This document shows positions 35,028 through 44,469 of a stretch of DNA of 44,970 nt, piece by piece; the stretch's first letter is position 1, and every line of letters starts with the position of its first letter. The translations under genes and the position numbers were made by a program. The notes under the pieces are model-generated. The model was not told the origin of the DNA and did not search any database. It saw only the letters and a program-made list of their open reading frames with translations. This stretch comes from Acidobacteriota bacterium (GTDB lineage Bacteria; Acidobacteriota; Holophagae; Acanthopleuribacterales; Acanthopleuribacteraceae). Location of the stretch: the NCBI GenBank assembly GCA_030066195.1, contig JASJCB010000035.1, forward strand, positions 1 to 44,970, written 5' to 3'.

Positions 35028-36998
35028 TCAAGCCAGGCCCGTTCGGGTCATATAGCCTCTTATCATTTCCGCGGTCTCGGCCTGACCGTTGGCGGCCAGG
35101 ACGTCGGTAGTTTGGTTCATCAAACCCAGCGCCCGGCCCCGGGCCGCCTCGTCCGAGGTAAACAGAGAAACGGCGGCCCGTTGCAGGCCGGAAACATCGC
35201 TAAGTGGAGCCAGAGCCGCCAGCAGTCTGGGACCGGGCGGTGTGGCAATTTCCGCGCTCGCGGCGTTCGGGGTGTTGGGATAGTTGATGCCATTCCCCGT
35301 TTCGCGTTCATAGTCGGCGCCGGTCACGGAACGATCGGCTTCCGCGGGGGCCAGGGAACGGGCAACTTCCACACCGGTGGGTTCCAGTTCGGGCACATCG
35401 AAGCCCAAGAGAAGCAGGATGGCTGCACCTGTGGCCAACAGGGTACCGACCGAAAGAGCCAGCGGAGCGGTGGACGTGCCGCCGGACGGCGCCTCTGCTA
35501 ACAGGGAAAGACCGGCCGCAATCACGCAAACCAACATCACGATGCATAGGGCGGCAACGGCCAGAGCCACACTGTGCTCCCGGCCCCATTCCACGATGCC
35601 CATAATAAAACTGAGCACCGCGGCCGCGACTGTTTCTCCGGCCTCGATAATACCGTCCAAAATTTCCTGAAAAGTTTGTCTCAATTGATTCAGGAAATCT
35701 CTCAGGTCCCGGGCCAATTGCCGGAACGCCGGGTACCAGAGCGGGCTGCCGGTGATGCCCGCACCCGTGCACCAGTAAATCATGCCGCCCATGGCATTGG
35801 CCTGTACATGCAGTTGTTTCCCCGGGTCGCCCCAGAAGATCCCCAGATTGAGATCTGTACCGGTGCGCCCTGTCAGATTCATAAGCGCTCCTGGGAAAAC
35901 ACCGCCGCAGGTGGCGGCGTAGTTGAGATCCGGTTGATCGGTATGGGGCGCCCGGGTTGCCCATTCATCGTGCCGCCGGACATAATGGGCGGCCTCGTCT
36001 TCCGCAACCTCGCATCCTGTATAGCTCGATTTGATTTCGGCAATTTCAGCAAAGCCCGGCACCGTGCGCCACAGGTCGGGGAAGCCGTAGGGCGTGATAG
36101 CCGGCGGGTTGGGCATGCCCATCAACAGCTTGGTAGCTCGGGGAATCGCCTGTGGGAGAATGCCCAACAGGGCCGAAATCTGTCCGTGGGCAATGCTGCC
36201 GGCGATCCACGGCGGCAAGGGAATGGTCCAGTTGTGGCAATTGGTGGCCACACCGTCGTTAGAGCACTGTCGTTGCAGCCAATCCCCTTGAACCCGGTGA
36301 CTGTCTCCTTGCTGAATGGTATGGGTCAGCTCGTGCGCCAGAAGGCGTTTGCCCGTGTCGGTATGCGGGTTGTATTGACCCCGACCGAAAACAATGTTGT
36401 TGCCCAGGGTAAAGGCGCGGGCACTGACCGCTTCCGTCGCCGTTTCCGCGTGGCTGCCGGTGTGAATGCGAACCTGGGAAAAGTCGCGATCGAACCTCGG
36501 TTCGAAGAACGCCCGAAGGTCGCCGGCAAGAGGACTGCCGCCGCTCTTCACCCGGTTGACCAGGGGTTCGGGGTCCATGCTTTGCTTCGGGGCCGCTCCG
36601 GTCTTATCCTCCGGGCGCTGAACCTCTTGCTCGCATTCGTCACACATGCGTTGGACCGGGGCCGAACCCTTGCGCAGGGAAACCGTCACCGGTTTGCGCC
36701 TCAAGGTAGCGCCGTCGGGGCCCTGGTTTTTATTTCCGGCGGGTGGGGGCTCCGCGCCGCCGGCCGCTGTTTGGGCGGTTGGATCCGGCATACGCATGAC
36801 CTCGTCGGCCACACTGTCCGCCTCCCGTTCGTAGGCGTCGTCCGGTCGGCCCACCTTCAGTTTGGCTTGGATGGAGGCGCTTTCCAATGCCTGACGTATG
36901 GCCTTGCGTCCGGTCGGGGCAGGCGCAAAAGAGCCGGAACCCCTAGCGGCAGGTCTTGCCGTGGTTTTGTTTTTTCTTTTGGTAGCGCGGGCCTTCAT
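35028..36998 (-). CDS. DUF4157 (eCIS-core) cargo protein with PD-(D/E)XK-like segment and membrane helices
   Basis: 656 residues. Shared segment AKLKVGRPDDAYEREADS at 45-62, CDEC at 119-122, DUF4157 core at about 155-230 with HELTH at 222-226. After about 245 the sequence is unique: GFPDLWRTVPGFAEIAEIKS (305-324) offers Asp308 and Glu321-x-Lys323, the layout of a PD-(D/E)XK nuclease-like site. Two strongly hydrophobic helices follow at about 477-501 and 511-535, then an Ala-rich tail. The protein could combine a nuclease-like fold with membrane passage, or the helices may be an independent pore-forming part. GAGG lies 4 bases before the ATG. It is the first of the four cargo genes after the baseplate genes. 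Confidence 0.78.
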   Translation of the reverse strand: MKARATKRKNKTTARPAARGSGSFAPAPTGRKAIRQALESASIQAKLKVGRPDDAYEREADSVADEVMRMPDPTAQTAAGGAEPPPAGNKNQGPDGATLRRKPVTVSLRKGSAPVQRMCDECEQEVQRPEDKTGAAPKQSMDPEPLVNRVKSGGSPLAGDLRAFFEPRFDRDFSQVRIHTGSHAETATEAVSARAFTLGNNIVFGRGQYNPHTDTGKRLLAHELTHTIQQGDSHRVQGDWLQRQCSNDGVATNCHNWTIPLPPWIAGSIAHGQISALLGILPQAIPRATKLLMGMPNPPAITPYGFPDLWRTVPGFAEIAEIKSSYTGCEVAEDEAAHYVRRHDEWATRAPHTDQPDLNYAATCGGVFPGALMNLTGRTGTDLNLGIFWGDPGKQLHVQANAMGGMIYWCTGAGITGSPLWYPAFRQLARDLRDFLNQLRQTFQEILDGIIEAGETVAAAVLSFIMGIVEWGREHSVALAVAALCIVMLVCVIAAGLSLLAEAPSGGTSTAPLALSVGTLLATGAAILLLLGFDVPELEPTGVEVARSLAPAEADRSVTGADYERETGNGINYPNTPNAASAEIATPPGPRLLAALAPLSDVSGLQRAAVSLFTSDEAARGRALGLMNQTTDVLAANGQAETAEMIRGYMTRTGLA

Positions 36999-37048
36999 AC
37001 AGCCTCAAGCGTATGAATGAAAAAGTGGTTCAACGGCTTCCTCGAAGC

Positions 37049-40012
37049 TTAAGCATCCAAAATAAGAACGTTGTTCATTTCGTCGCGGGATCTGGTTTTA
37101 GGGGATCGGGTGGCGTTGATGATCATGGCGATATCGCTGATTTCATCACAGTGATTGCCCATGTATAGCGCGGTTTCGCCCACCACATGAAACAGGTCGG
37201 TATTGAAATTTTCAATAAACGGGACCGTATTGTTGCTGAAGTGGTGATTCCGGGCCAGAATGCTGTTGCTGTCGAGCTCGAAGACGTTGTCGGTGAGGTG
37301 GACCGATTTGAAAATGTTGGCGCTAATCGCGCCGCCGTTCAGCACGGCTCTCACCTGGTTGATAAGGGTGTTGCCCATGACCATTTGGGTAATGCGATTG
37401 CCGCGAAGGGACAGCCTGCCGTTTGCGGCAGTGAAAGTCACCTTTCCTTCCCGGTTATTGTTGTTGAAAGAGCTCAATTCGTCGCGGTTCAAGCTCGCGA
37501 GGTTTGAATTGATACTTTCAAGGGCAACCGTACCTGTAATGCGGTTGTCCACCATCGACATGTCTTGTCCAAGGCCCATAAGGATAAGTGAGGAGGCCGG
37601 GCGACTTGCGAAGGTTGCGTTGACCACATCGATCAATCCGGCAGCCACGGCTTCCTGGGACGCCACATCCCTACCGATTACCCGCATCAATCCGGTGTAG
37701 GCCGAATTCTCGCGGTTGGTTATTTTGAACCTTTTCAAATTTGTCGCAATGTTGTCGACGATCTGGCTTCGCTGCTCAAAAGACTGGGCGACAAGGGCCT
37801 CGGCGGTCTGATTGGCCAGGGTTTCCAGGGGGACTTCGGACCGGTCGTTGAAGAAGGCGATCATGTTGGTCTCGGCGGTGATATTGGCCGCCACGTTCAG
37901 CGTGGATCTTGGATCGGGTTGGAACCGGCACTGTGTGATATGCGCGGGCGCGGACTGCCAGATCATGATTTGGGGCAGTATGCCGCCACCGTCGAATTGG
38001 CAGGCCTCGATGCGCACATCGCCGGTCAGATAGAGTAGGATGCGCGCATTGGGTTCAAAGAGAAAACGAATGCCTTCCAAGTGAAGCGCATCTATATTAT
38101 TGAAATAAATCAGTTTCTCGATGCGAACCACGACACCGGGTCCGCAGCCTTCCAAGCTGATGTGTAATTTGTCTGCCTGCCTGTTCAGCCGCAAGTCGGT
38201 TACCACGTGTTCCCCGGGCAAAAGACAGACGCAGATGTCCGTGGCTTTGTCGTTGACCTGGTCGCGAAGAAAGGATTCCAGGTCGGGGAAATCGCCGCCT
38301 TCGCCGATCGTAACGCGGCAACCGCCGCCGCTCACGGGCCGTTTGCATAAAGTGTCCAATGCTTCCTTGACGGTTTCGGCGTCTTTAAGAAGCTCGCAGT
38401 CCTCGTCGGGTGTGAAGCCGATATCACCGGCGTCAATGGCGCAGAGGTTGTCCAGGGCGGTTTGCAAGTCCTCGGCGCCGCTGTAAAGCTTGGGGCAGTT
38501 ATCGGTGAAGGCGATGTCACCGGCCTCGATCGCGCAGAGGTTGTCCAGGGCTGTTTGTAGATTGTCGGCCCCGTCGAATAGTTTGGGGCAGTTGTCGGTA
38601 AAGGCGATGTCCGACGCCTCGATGGCGCAGAGGTTGTCCAGGGCTTCCTGCAGGTTGACCGCGCCGTCGTATAGCTTGGGACAGTTATTGTCGATGGCAA
38701 TGTCGATTGCGTGCATGTCGGTCAACGGCGGGAAGTTGAGTATACGGCGCCGTGCGTCGCGATGAGGGATCAGGTCCCCGGCCGCGTTTGTGGTGCCCAG
38801 ACGCAGGTAATGGTGGCGAATGCCCATGGGTGGCAAATCGGTTGCCAGGGTGTCGCCCGCCTTGTGTACGGCCTCGCGCACGGCGACTTGCCAGTAATCA
38901 CCGGCCAGGAAGGTACGAGTGGCCAGGGTAAGGTCCAGAACCACGGTTTCCAGGTTGACGCCGAAAGTGGCGCCCAGGGTGACCTTACCCCAGGCTTCCG
39001 CGCTGCCCGCGGTGGTGAGAATCTTGTCGCGGTCGCGGCTCAGGGTCAAGACGCCGTCATCAGCGGCCAATGTCCAATTCGAGCCGTTGCGTCTGAGGGT
39101 GCAGGTACCGTCCCAACGACGGACCTTGCCCAAAGCGGGAACATCGGCAGGGTCGGGATAACCGGCGAAAAGCTTGCCCCGGGTGGGTGTAAAGCCGGGA
39201 GCAAGGTGACAGCCCAGGTGGGTCTCGCTTTCGGTATCGTAGAACTCATAGATCCAGGCCCCGCTTTTGAATGCATCGGGCTCCTGGCCGGTAGCATGCG
39301 TTTCGGCGCCGTTCTCCCGCGACCATTTCAGGACGACCGCATCCGGGTTACGGGCGTTGCCTTCAACATCGTGTACTTCCAGGCGGAACAGGTAATTGCC
39401 CACGCGGCTGTCCAGGTCCAAATTGTCGGCACAGGGATCGCAGGGGTCCCTGACGGTAACACCCTGGGGCAGCTTAAGGTCCAAAAGCGCATTGCCAATT
39501 TGCGGGATATCGTCCGTGTTCTCGGGGTTCAAACTCGCGGGGCAGAGCTTGATCTGGGCCATGGTGCGGGTGCGCGAGCAGGTGTCGGCGCCGTGGAGGC
39601 CCGGGTCCAACAGCTTGCTGTCCTCCAGCGATGTTACCGTGCGGTCCCAGACATCGGCATAAAAATGCATGCCGGGGGCGGGCAGCGGGGCGCCGGGGAA
39701 ATCGGCCTGATTGTCCAGCGTAAAAGGCTGTGCGACGTCCTTGGGCACCAGCAGCGCGGGAACGCCGTCAGCATAAAGCCAACCCGACTTCAACAGGATG
39801 GGATCACCGGCCCCGGCCTGCGTGACGGCGGCGCCGCGATCTCGCGGCGCGCCGCTTTTGATGACGTCCGTCAACGACTCGGCGAGCCGGTTCTTGATCA
39901 GGGTAACCAACTCGTTGAAGTCGTAGTCGGTGAACATGCGGCCCTGTTGCTGGTAGACGCCCGAATAACGTTGGGCGGGCCGGAAATTATCCCTGGATAT
40001 CTGCGTTTTCAT
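37049..40012 (-). CDS. eCIS-associated DUF6519-like protein with 31-residue repeats and beta-helix
   Basis: 987 residues. The N-terminus (MKTQISRDNFRPAQRYSGVY, then QQGRMFTDYDFNEL) matches my memory of DUF6519 proteins found next to contractile-injection baseplate genes. Residues about 1-430 form the conserved head. About 436-560 are four tandem 31-residue repeats with the pattern DNCPKLxDGAxxLQxALDNL. After about 560 the sequence has the short alternating pattern of a right-handed parallel beta-helix (for example DALHLEGIRF, DVRIEACQFDG), as in tail spikes and needle or fibre proteins. It could be a spike, fibre or surface-binding component. GGAG lies 8 bases before the ATG; 27 bases separate it from the preceding gene. 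Confidence 0.75.
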   Translation of the reverse strand: MKTQISRDNFRPAQRYSGVYQQQGRMFTDYDFNELVTLIKNRLAESLTDVIKSGAPRDRGAAVTQAGAGDPILLKSGWLYADGVPALLVPKDVAQPFTLDNQADFPGAPLPAPGMHFYADVWDRTVTSLEDSKLLDPGLHGADTCSRTRTMAQIKLCPASLNPENTDDIPQIGNALLDLKLPQGVTVRDPCDPCADNLDLDSRVGNYLFRLEVHDVEGNARNPDAVVLKWSRENGAETHATGQEPDAFKSGAWIYEFYDTESETHLGCHLAPGFTPTRGKLFAGYPDPADVPALGKVRRWDGTCTLRRNGSNWTLAADDGVLTLSRDRDKILTTAGSAEAWGKVTLGATFGVNLETVVLDLTLATRTFLAGDYWQVAVREAVHKAGDTLATDLPPMGIRHHYLRLGTTNAAGDLIPHRDARRRILNFPPLTDMHAIDIAIDNNCPKLYDGAVNLQEALDNLCAIEASDIAFTDNCPKLFDGADNLQTALDNLCAIEAGDIAFTDNCPKLYSGAEDLQTALDNLCAIDAGDIGFTPDEDCELLKDAETVKEALDTLCKRPVSGGGCRVTIGEGGDFPDLESFLRDQVNDKATDICVCLLPGEHVVTDLRLNRQADKLHISLEGCGPGVVVRIEKLIYFNNIDALHLEGIRFLFEPNARILLYLTGDVRIEACQFDGGGILPQIMIWQSAPAHITQCRFQPDPRSTLNVAANITAETNMIAFFNDRSEVPLETLANQTAEALVAQSFEQRSQIVDNIATNLKRFKITNRENSAYTGLMRVIGRDVASQEAVAAGLIDVVNATFASRPASSLILMGLGQDMSMVDNRITGTVALESINSNLASLNRDELSSFNNNNREGKVTFTAANGRLSLRGNRITQMVMGNTLINQVRAVLNGGAISANIFKSVHLTDNVFELDSNSILARNHHFSNNTVPFIENFNTDLFHVVGETALYMGNHCDEISDIAMIINATRSPKTRSRDEMNNVLILDA
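38333..38706 (-). repeat. Four in-frame 93-bp coding repeats
   Basis: Units are spaced exactly 93 bases, as seen from GCGCAGAGGTTGTCCAGG beginning at 38439, 38532 and 38625 on the + strand. The three left-reading inner units are nearly identical at DNA level and the last (C-terminal) unit has diverged. The period keeps the frame, so copy number can change without truncating the protein. Confidence 0.85.
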
Positions 40013-40039
40013 GGTTCATCTCCATATAACTCGATGAAG

Positions 40040-41599
40040 TCAGATTAGTTGCGGGGGTTGGGCATGCAGCCGGGGGTCTTGAATCATAACGGCTTCCAGG
40101 CCCACCGGCAGGAAATCGGTCAGCTTATCCAACACGGCCTCGTCGGCCAGATTGTAATGGGCGTGATGGTAGGCGCCCATCTCATTGCGGTCCTCGGCGC
40201 CCTGACGGACGGACTCCGGCGTCGCCGGATGCAGCACGCCGTAACCCGGTTCGCCGAAAATGGAAGCGTCGTGCCAGGTGTTGTCCTTGCAGAAGCGATA
40301 GGTTTGGAATACGGGGGTTTCGGTCGTGTTGTTTTTCAGCTTCGGCTGTAGGATGCTGATGTGCAGCTTCAGAAAACTCTTGGGGATGCGCGAGTAGCGG
40401 ATGCAGCTCTCGATTTCCCCCGGAATGCCGGCTATGGTTGCATCCTCGGGGAAGATGCAATCACTGGCCTCGACCCTTTGGAAGCGGGCTTTGACGCGGA
40501 TGGTGCAGTACTCCAGCCGGGCGGTGCCCGCCGTGACTTCCAACTCGTCGAAGAGGCAATTGCGAGCGTCGATCACCGGTTCGGTTCCCGGGGTTACGTC
40601 GATGACCACCCGGCGTGCGGCCAGATTCTCCAAAATCACCCGGCCCGCCTTGAAGGTGAGCGTGTCCCCGGCATGAATGCCGCGCACGGTGTAGGTGACA
40701 TCGTCGGTGAAGTTGGGCGGTTTCGTGGTGATCATGGCCGCCGCGCCCGACGGGTTGTGGAGGGTTATTTTGCCGGTGTCATCGATGCGCTCGAAAAGGT
40801 CCGGGTGGTTGTTGCGGTTGCCCCAGGTGAAGCGGGTCATGTCCGGCGGGAAGAAGCCGACCGGGGGCGGGGCATACAATAAAACCCGCCTGGGGTGGTA
40901 ACGGCCCTCTCGCCAGGAGGGGGTACGGAAGTCGACCGTGCGTAGGGAAACATCCTCGTGACTGTCGGGAAAACAGGGCGCGCCGTGCGGGTTGAGTTGC
41001 CGCCAAAGGGTCCCGTCGCGGCGTTCGCGCTGTTGGGGATGACCCGGGTCGCTCAGCACGGCGCGGGAAAGTAGGCGGAAATCGGGCGTGACCGCCGGTA
41101 GGCCGGGGTGGCGGGCCATGTCCATGGGGTCGGCGGGGTTGTGCGTCACGGTTTGCCCGAAAGCGTTTTCCGGCAGTAGGGGGAAGCCGATTTGCGGGGT
41201 GGTGATCACGCGTTGCCAGCCTTCCTGGACCTCTACCTCCTTCTGGCCCACGCCCTCGGCAATCATCTCCACGCAGGGGCGGGTGCCCTTGCGTTGACGC
41301 CAGGCCACGGCGTCGGCCACCTCGGTGCGGCGGCCCTCCAGGTGCGGGCTGAGCAGGCGGGCATCCAGCAGTTGCGCCAGGTAGGGCAGAATCCAGTCCT
41401 GGCAGGCGCGGCCCTCGAAGGGATTGTCCGGGAAACTGTCGGCCAGGCGCTGGGCCAGGGTGTTGCGCACCAGGTCCAGCAGCATGCCGCTGCTGTCCAG
41501 GAAACGGGCCAGATCGCCGTTATCTTCCGTGCGGTAGATTTGCGGCAGCAGGGAGAAGTAGAGCTGGCGGCCGATGATGGATTTCAGTTCCGGTTTCAT
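40040..41599 (-). CDS. Tail protein I-like baseplate protein of the contractile injection system
   Basis: 519 residues. The N-terminal 120 residues have the phage tail protein I pattern: LPQIYRTEDNGDLARFLD, a helix with LVRNTLAQRLADSFPDN, then ILPYLAQLLDARL and a terminal WRQRKGT. This connects baseplate wedge proteins in contractile tails. The middle has Pro-rich loops, and about 295-400 has beta-helix-like strands (DTLTFKAGRVILENLAARRV, ARLEYCTIRVKARF) similar in style to the following gene product. The start overlaps the preceding stop (ATGA), so it is translationally coupled to the J-like gene. Confidence 0.82.
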   Translation of the reverse strand: MKPELKSIIGRQLYFSLLPQIYRTEDNGDLARFLDSSGMLLDLVRNTLAQRLADSFPDNPFEGRACQDWILPYLAQLLDARLLSPHLEGRRTEVADAVAWRQRKGTRPCVEMIAEGVGQKEVEVQEGWQRVITTPQIGFPLLPENAFGQTVTHNPADPMDMARHPGLPAVTPDFRLLSRAVLSDPGHPQQRERRDGTLWRQLNPHGAPCFPDSHEDVSLRTVDFRTPSWREGRYHPRRVLLYAPPPVGFFPPDMTRFTWGNRNNHPDLFERIDDTGKITLHNPSGAAAMITTKPPNFTDDVTYTVRGIHAGDTLTFKAGRVILENLAARRVVIDVTPGTEPVIDARNCLFDELEVTAGTARLEYCTIRVKARFQRVEASDCIFPEDATIAGIPGEIESCIRYSRIPKSFLKLHISILQPKLKNNTTETPVFQTYRFCKDNTWHDASIFGEPGYGVLHPATPESVRQGAEDRNEMGAYHHAHYNLADEAVLDKLTDFLPVGLEAVMIQDPRLHAQPPQLI

Positions 41600-44469
41600 A
41601 GTTGAAACTCCTTATGGCTGACAAGCAGGAGGCCGCTGTGCAGCCAGGCCACGTGGGTTTCCGGGGGCGTGATCTTCTCCAGCGAGGCGTCGTTGTTCAG
41701 GATGCAGTGAGAATTTTCCACGCCGGTTATGCCCTCTACCACGTGGTAGACCTCGCTCAGGTAGACGGGTTGTCCAAGCTTGCGGTTCTGCAACGAGAAA
41801 GCGTCCAGAACGGCGGTACGGACGGCTTCGGTGGTTTTCTCCGCATCGAACTGATCGGTTTGTATGGCCGCGGTGATATCCAGGGTGAAGCGGGTGGTTC
41901 GGAAGTCCTTCAATTGAACTTTGACCCCGGGTACCGCGTGGGCGGTGACGTATTCCTTAAGTTCCGTCTCGGACTCGCCCATGAGGCCGCCGCCCGCGGG
42001 AACCACCACGATCTCGATGGTTTCCCCGCTGCCGCGCGGTGTGGGCAGTTGGAAGGCGCGGGCTTGCCAGATATTGCTGCGCCCCTCCAGTAAGGCGGCG
42101 AAGTCGTTGAGGGATACCGCCCGATCCAGGGTGAGTACGGTGGAGGGCGCGTTTTCCCTCAGATTTTCGACGGGCTCCATTTCGCCGCCCCCGGAGGCGT
42201 CCATGGGTTGGCGCACTTTTTCTACCAGCCAGTGAGGTTTGACGGGTTTGATCAGGGAGCCCGCGTCCAGGTTGCCCGCCAGGCCGCTGCCCACGCGGTA
42301 GGCAAGGCGGATGTTGTTGACGCCCGTGGGCAGGCGCCTGCCGGTGACGCCGTCGCCGAAGCTGATTTTCAGGCTGCCGTCCTCGGTCATGGCCACGCTG
42401 TAGTGCGGGTCCGCGGCTTCCGAATCACGCAGGTTGGCCACCTGCACCCAGGTCCGGTCACCCACGCGTAGTTTCACGGCCGCCTTGACGCCCGCTGAGA
42501 AAGTGGTGTCCGACTGGAATGACACGTCTTTCTCGGCGAAGAGGAAAGACTGGTTGGCCGTGGCGGCGTCGCCGCTGCCCAGGACCTTTTCGGGTTTACT
42601 CTTGCCGTGGCCCGCTTTGACCAGGTTGCCCCGGAACAGGCTGTTGTAGTAGGTGTAGCCGGCATCACTGTCCGGGGTGGGTGAGAAGTACATACCGTAC
42701 TTCTCCGAGGTGTCGGTGACGGTAACCAGGAAGGGCGTGCCGGGTCCTTCCAGGATGAACTGCATGCCGGGTTTGACAAGATCGTTGTAGATGGGAACGG
42801 GCGAAGTCAGAGGCGTGCTGTTGTCTTCCCAGCCGTAGGGACGGACCCTGGTTTTATAGTGGCCCAACACGGTGCTTTGGACAGTGTACCAGGGGCCGAA
42901 GCTGTCCTGGTTCCAGCTGTTGACCGTGATATCCGCGATATCGTCGTCGCCGATACTGACTGAACGGACCTTTCCCCAGGCCATCTCGGAGCCGGTCTTC
43001 AGCACCACGAAATCACCGGCCGATAATTTCTTGGGCGCGCTTGTCTGAATGGTGAGCGGCGGTTTGTTGAAGCGGTCCAGTTCCAGGTAGGCGTCTACCT
43101 CCCATTCGTGGGTGGCGGTGGGCAGGTATAGTCTTGAAAGGTTTTGTAGCGAGTTTGTCGCGGTGATGGTCAGCGTGGTATAGCCGCCGCTGTCGCGAGC
43201 GCTGGTGGACACGGGAACATACACGGCGGCTGTAATGGTTCCCTCGCGGATACCGTCGCGGTGCATGGCCGCAACCGCCAGACCCCGAAGCGAGGTCAGG
43301 TCGCCCGGCACCTTGACCCTGCCGTCATCCAGCCAGGTCAGATTGCTCTCAATACGGGCGCGGGAAACCTTGCCCCTGGTAATGTCCAGGGTACTCAGGT
43401 TCCTGGCGAAGGACAAGTTGTAGCCGTCCACGGATTTAACGGTTCGGAACTGTTCGTTGGTTCCGTCTTCTATATAAAGCACTGTATTGGGTTTCAGGTC
43501 CGCGGGTTTGGTTTTCAATACAAGCTGTTTGGCGTTGAACGGGGTGGTTGCCAGCGGGCCCGTCAGAGTCAGGCGGTCCTTGGGTTCCAGGTTGGCCCAG
43601 GTGCGGCCCTCGACAACCCGGTGGCGTGAGGTCAGCGCGTGAGGCAGGGTGACCGTGGTTTTCTCCTCCCCGGGCGTCAGGCCCTGCACCACATAGGCGA
43701 GGGGCGAGAAGCCGGTGCGCTCGAGCAGAATGGGGTCGCCGACAGCGGGGTCTTCCAACTTGCCCTCGAGGTCGATGGTCGTGCCGGTGATGAGCGTGGG
43801 CGATTGGTTCCACTTTTCAGCTCTCAGCTCGTTGAGGTCGGGATCAACCTCTGTATCGGCCAGGGTTTCGAAGAAAATCGGGGAGCCGCCTTCCGGGGGC
43901 GCGTATTTGACCTGGAAGCCCTCTTCCAAGGTTCCCTCGTCTTTCGCCTCTATAGCCAGCCAGGTCTCGGCGGATGCGGGCGGGGCGGGGTGGTAGTCCA
44001 GCATTTCCACCAGGCGGCGCACATTGTCCCACTGGGTTGCGGTGCCCAGGTAGCCCTCGTTGGCATAGGCGTCGATGTGCTCGGTCAATACGTGTAGGGC
44101 GCGAGCCAGGGCGCGTTTTATTTCCCAGGCAAAGTCGCGGCGCTCACCCCGGTACAGGGCCAGCAGGCGCTCTTCGCGTTTTTCGGCGGTTTCGGGACGG
44201 GCGGGCACATCCACCCACAGGTCTGTCCATTGTAGTTTACTCTTGTAACCGCTTAACAGCGCGTCGAGGGCGGCGCGTTCGGTTGGATCTTCCGGCAGAT
44301 CGGCGAACAGTTGCCGCCACCACTGCCAGTTGTCCGACTTACCGTCGCCCTCGCCGGTGTAGCGGGAGATGAGGGCCAGTCTCAGGTCTTCCAGGAAGGT
44401 GGCCGCGTTGCCGTCCACATAGCGGAAGCCGGTCAGCCCCGATCGGTTCCAGCGGGTTAAATCGTTCAT
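41596..44469 (-). CDS. Baseplate J-like protein of the contractile injection system
   Basis: 957 residues. It starts with a helical segment (about 1-150), followed by beta-rich insertions. The C-terminal third has the baseplate J pattern: RAVSLNDFAALLEG, then IEIVVVPAGG, a helix ETELKEYVTAHAVPGVKVQL, TLDITAAIQTD, and LGQPVYLSEVYHVVEGITGV near the end. Such proteins form the inner baseplate that triggers sheath contraction, like gp6 of T4 or Afp11. It is coupled at both ends (ATGA with the upstream gene and with the tail protein I-like gene). Length and insertions fit the large putative baseplate assembly proteins of eCIS loci. Confidence 0.87.
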   Translation of the reverse strand: MNDLTRWNRSGLTGFRYVDGNAATFLEDLRLALISRYTGEGDGKSDNWQWWRQLFADLPEDPTERAALDALLSGYKSKLQWTDLWVDVPARPETAEKREERLLALYRGERRDFAWEIKRALARALHVLTEHIDAYANEGYLGTATQWDNVRRLVEMLDYHPAPPASAETWLAIEAKDEGTLEEGFQVKYAPPEGGSPIFFETLADTEVDPDLNELRAEKWNQSPTLITGTTIDLEGKLEDPAVGDPILLERTGFSPLAYVVQGLTPGEEKTTVTLPHALTSRHRVVEGRTWANLEPKDRLTLTGPLATTPFNAKQLVLKTKPADLKPNTVLYIEDGTNEQFRTVKSVDGYNLSFARNLSTLDITRGKVSRARIESNLTWLDDGRVKVPGDLTSLRGLAVAAMHRDGIREGTITAAVYVPVSTSARDSGGYTTLTITATNSLQNLSRLYLPTATHEWEVDAYLELDRFNKPPLTIQTSAPKKLSAGDFVVLKTGSEMAWGKVRSVSIGDDDIADITVNSWNQDSFGPWYTVQSTVLGHYKTRVRPYGWEDNSTPLTSPVPIYNDLVKPGMQFILEGPGTPFLVTVTDTSEKYGMYFSPTPDSDAGYTYYNSLFRGNLVKAGHGKSKPEKVLGSGDAATANQSFLFAEKDVSFQSDTTFSAGVKAAVKLRVGDRTWVQVANLRDSEAADPHYSVAMTEDGSLKISFGDGVTGRRLPTGVNNIRLAYRVGSGLAGNLDAGSLIKPVKPHWLVEKVRQPMDASGGGEMEPVENLRENAPSTVLTLDRAVSLNDFAALLEGRSNIWQARAFQLPTPRGSGETIEIVVVPAGGGLMGESETELKEYVTAHAVPGVKVQLKDFRTTRFTLDITAAIQTDQFDAEKTTEAVRTAVLDAFSLQNRKLGQPVYLSEVYHVVEGITGVENSHCILNNDASLEKITPPETHVAWLHSGLLLVSHKEFQL

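Noticed and set aside
30190..36998. HELTH motif as proof that each DUF4157 protein is a protease toxin
   Set aside because: The motif is common to the whole family and to all four paralogues, so it more likely belongs to the shared module than to the specific toxic activity.
35574..37016. 480-codon + strand frame opposite the first DUF4157 gene
   Set aside because: The - strand frame has the conserved DUF4157 motifs and a good start; the + strand product has none.
38711..40048. 445-codon + strand frame opposite the DUF6519-like gene
   Set aside because: Shadow frame; the - strand protein has repeats, beta-helix pattern and operon context.
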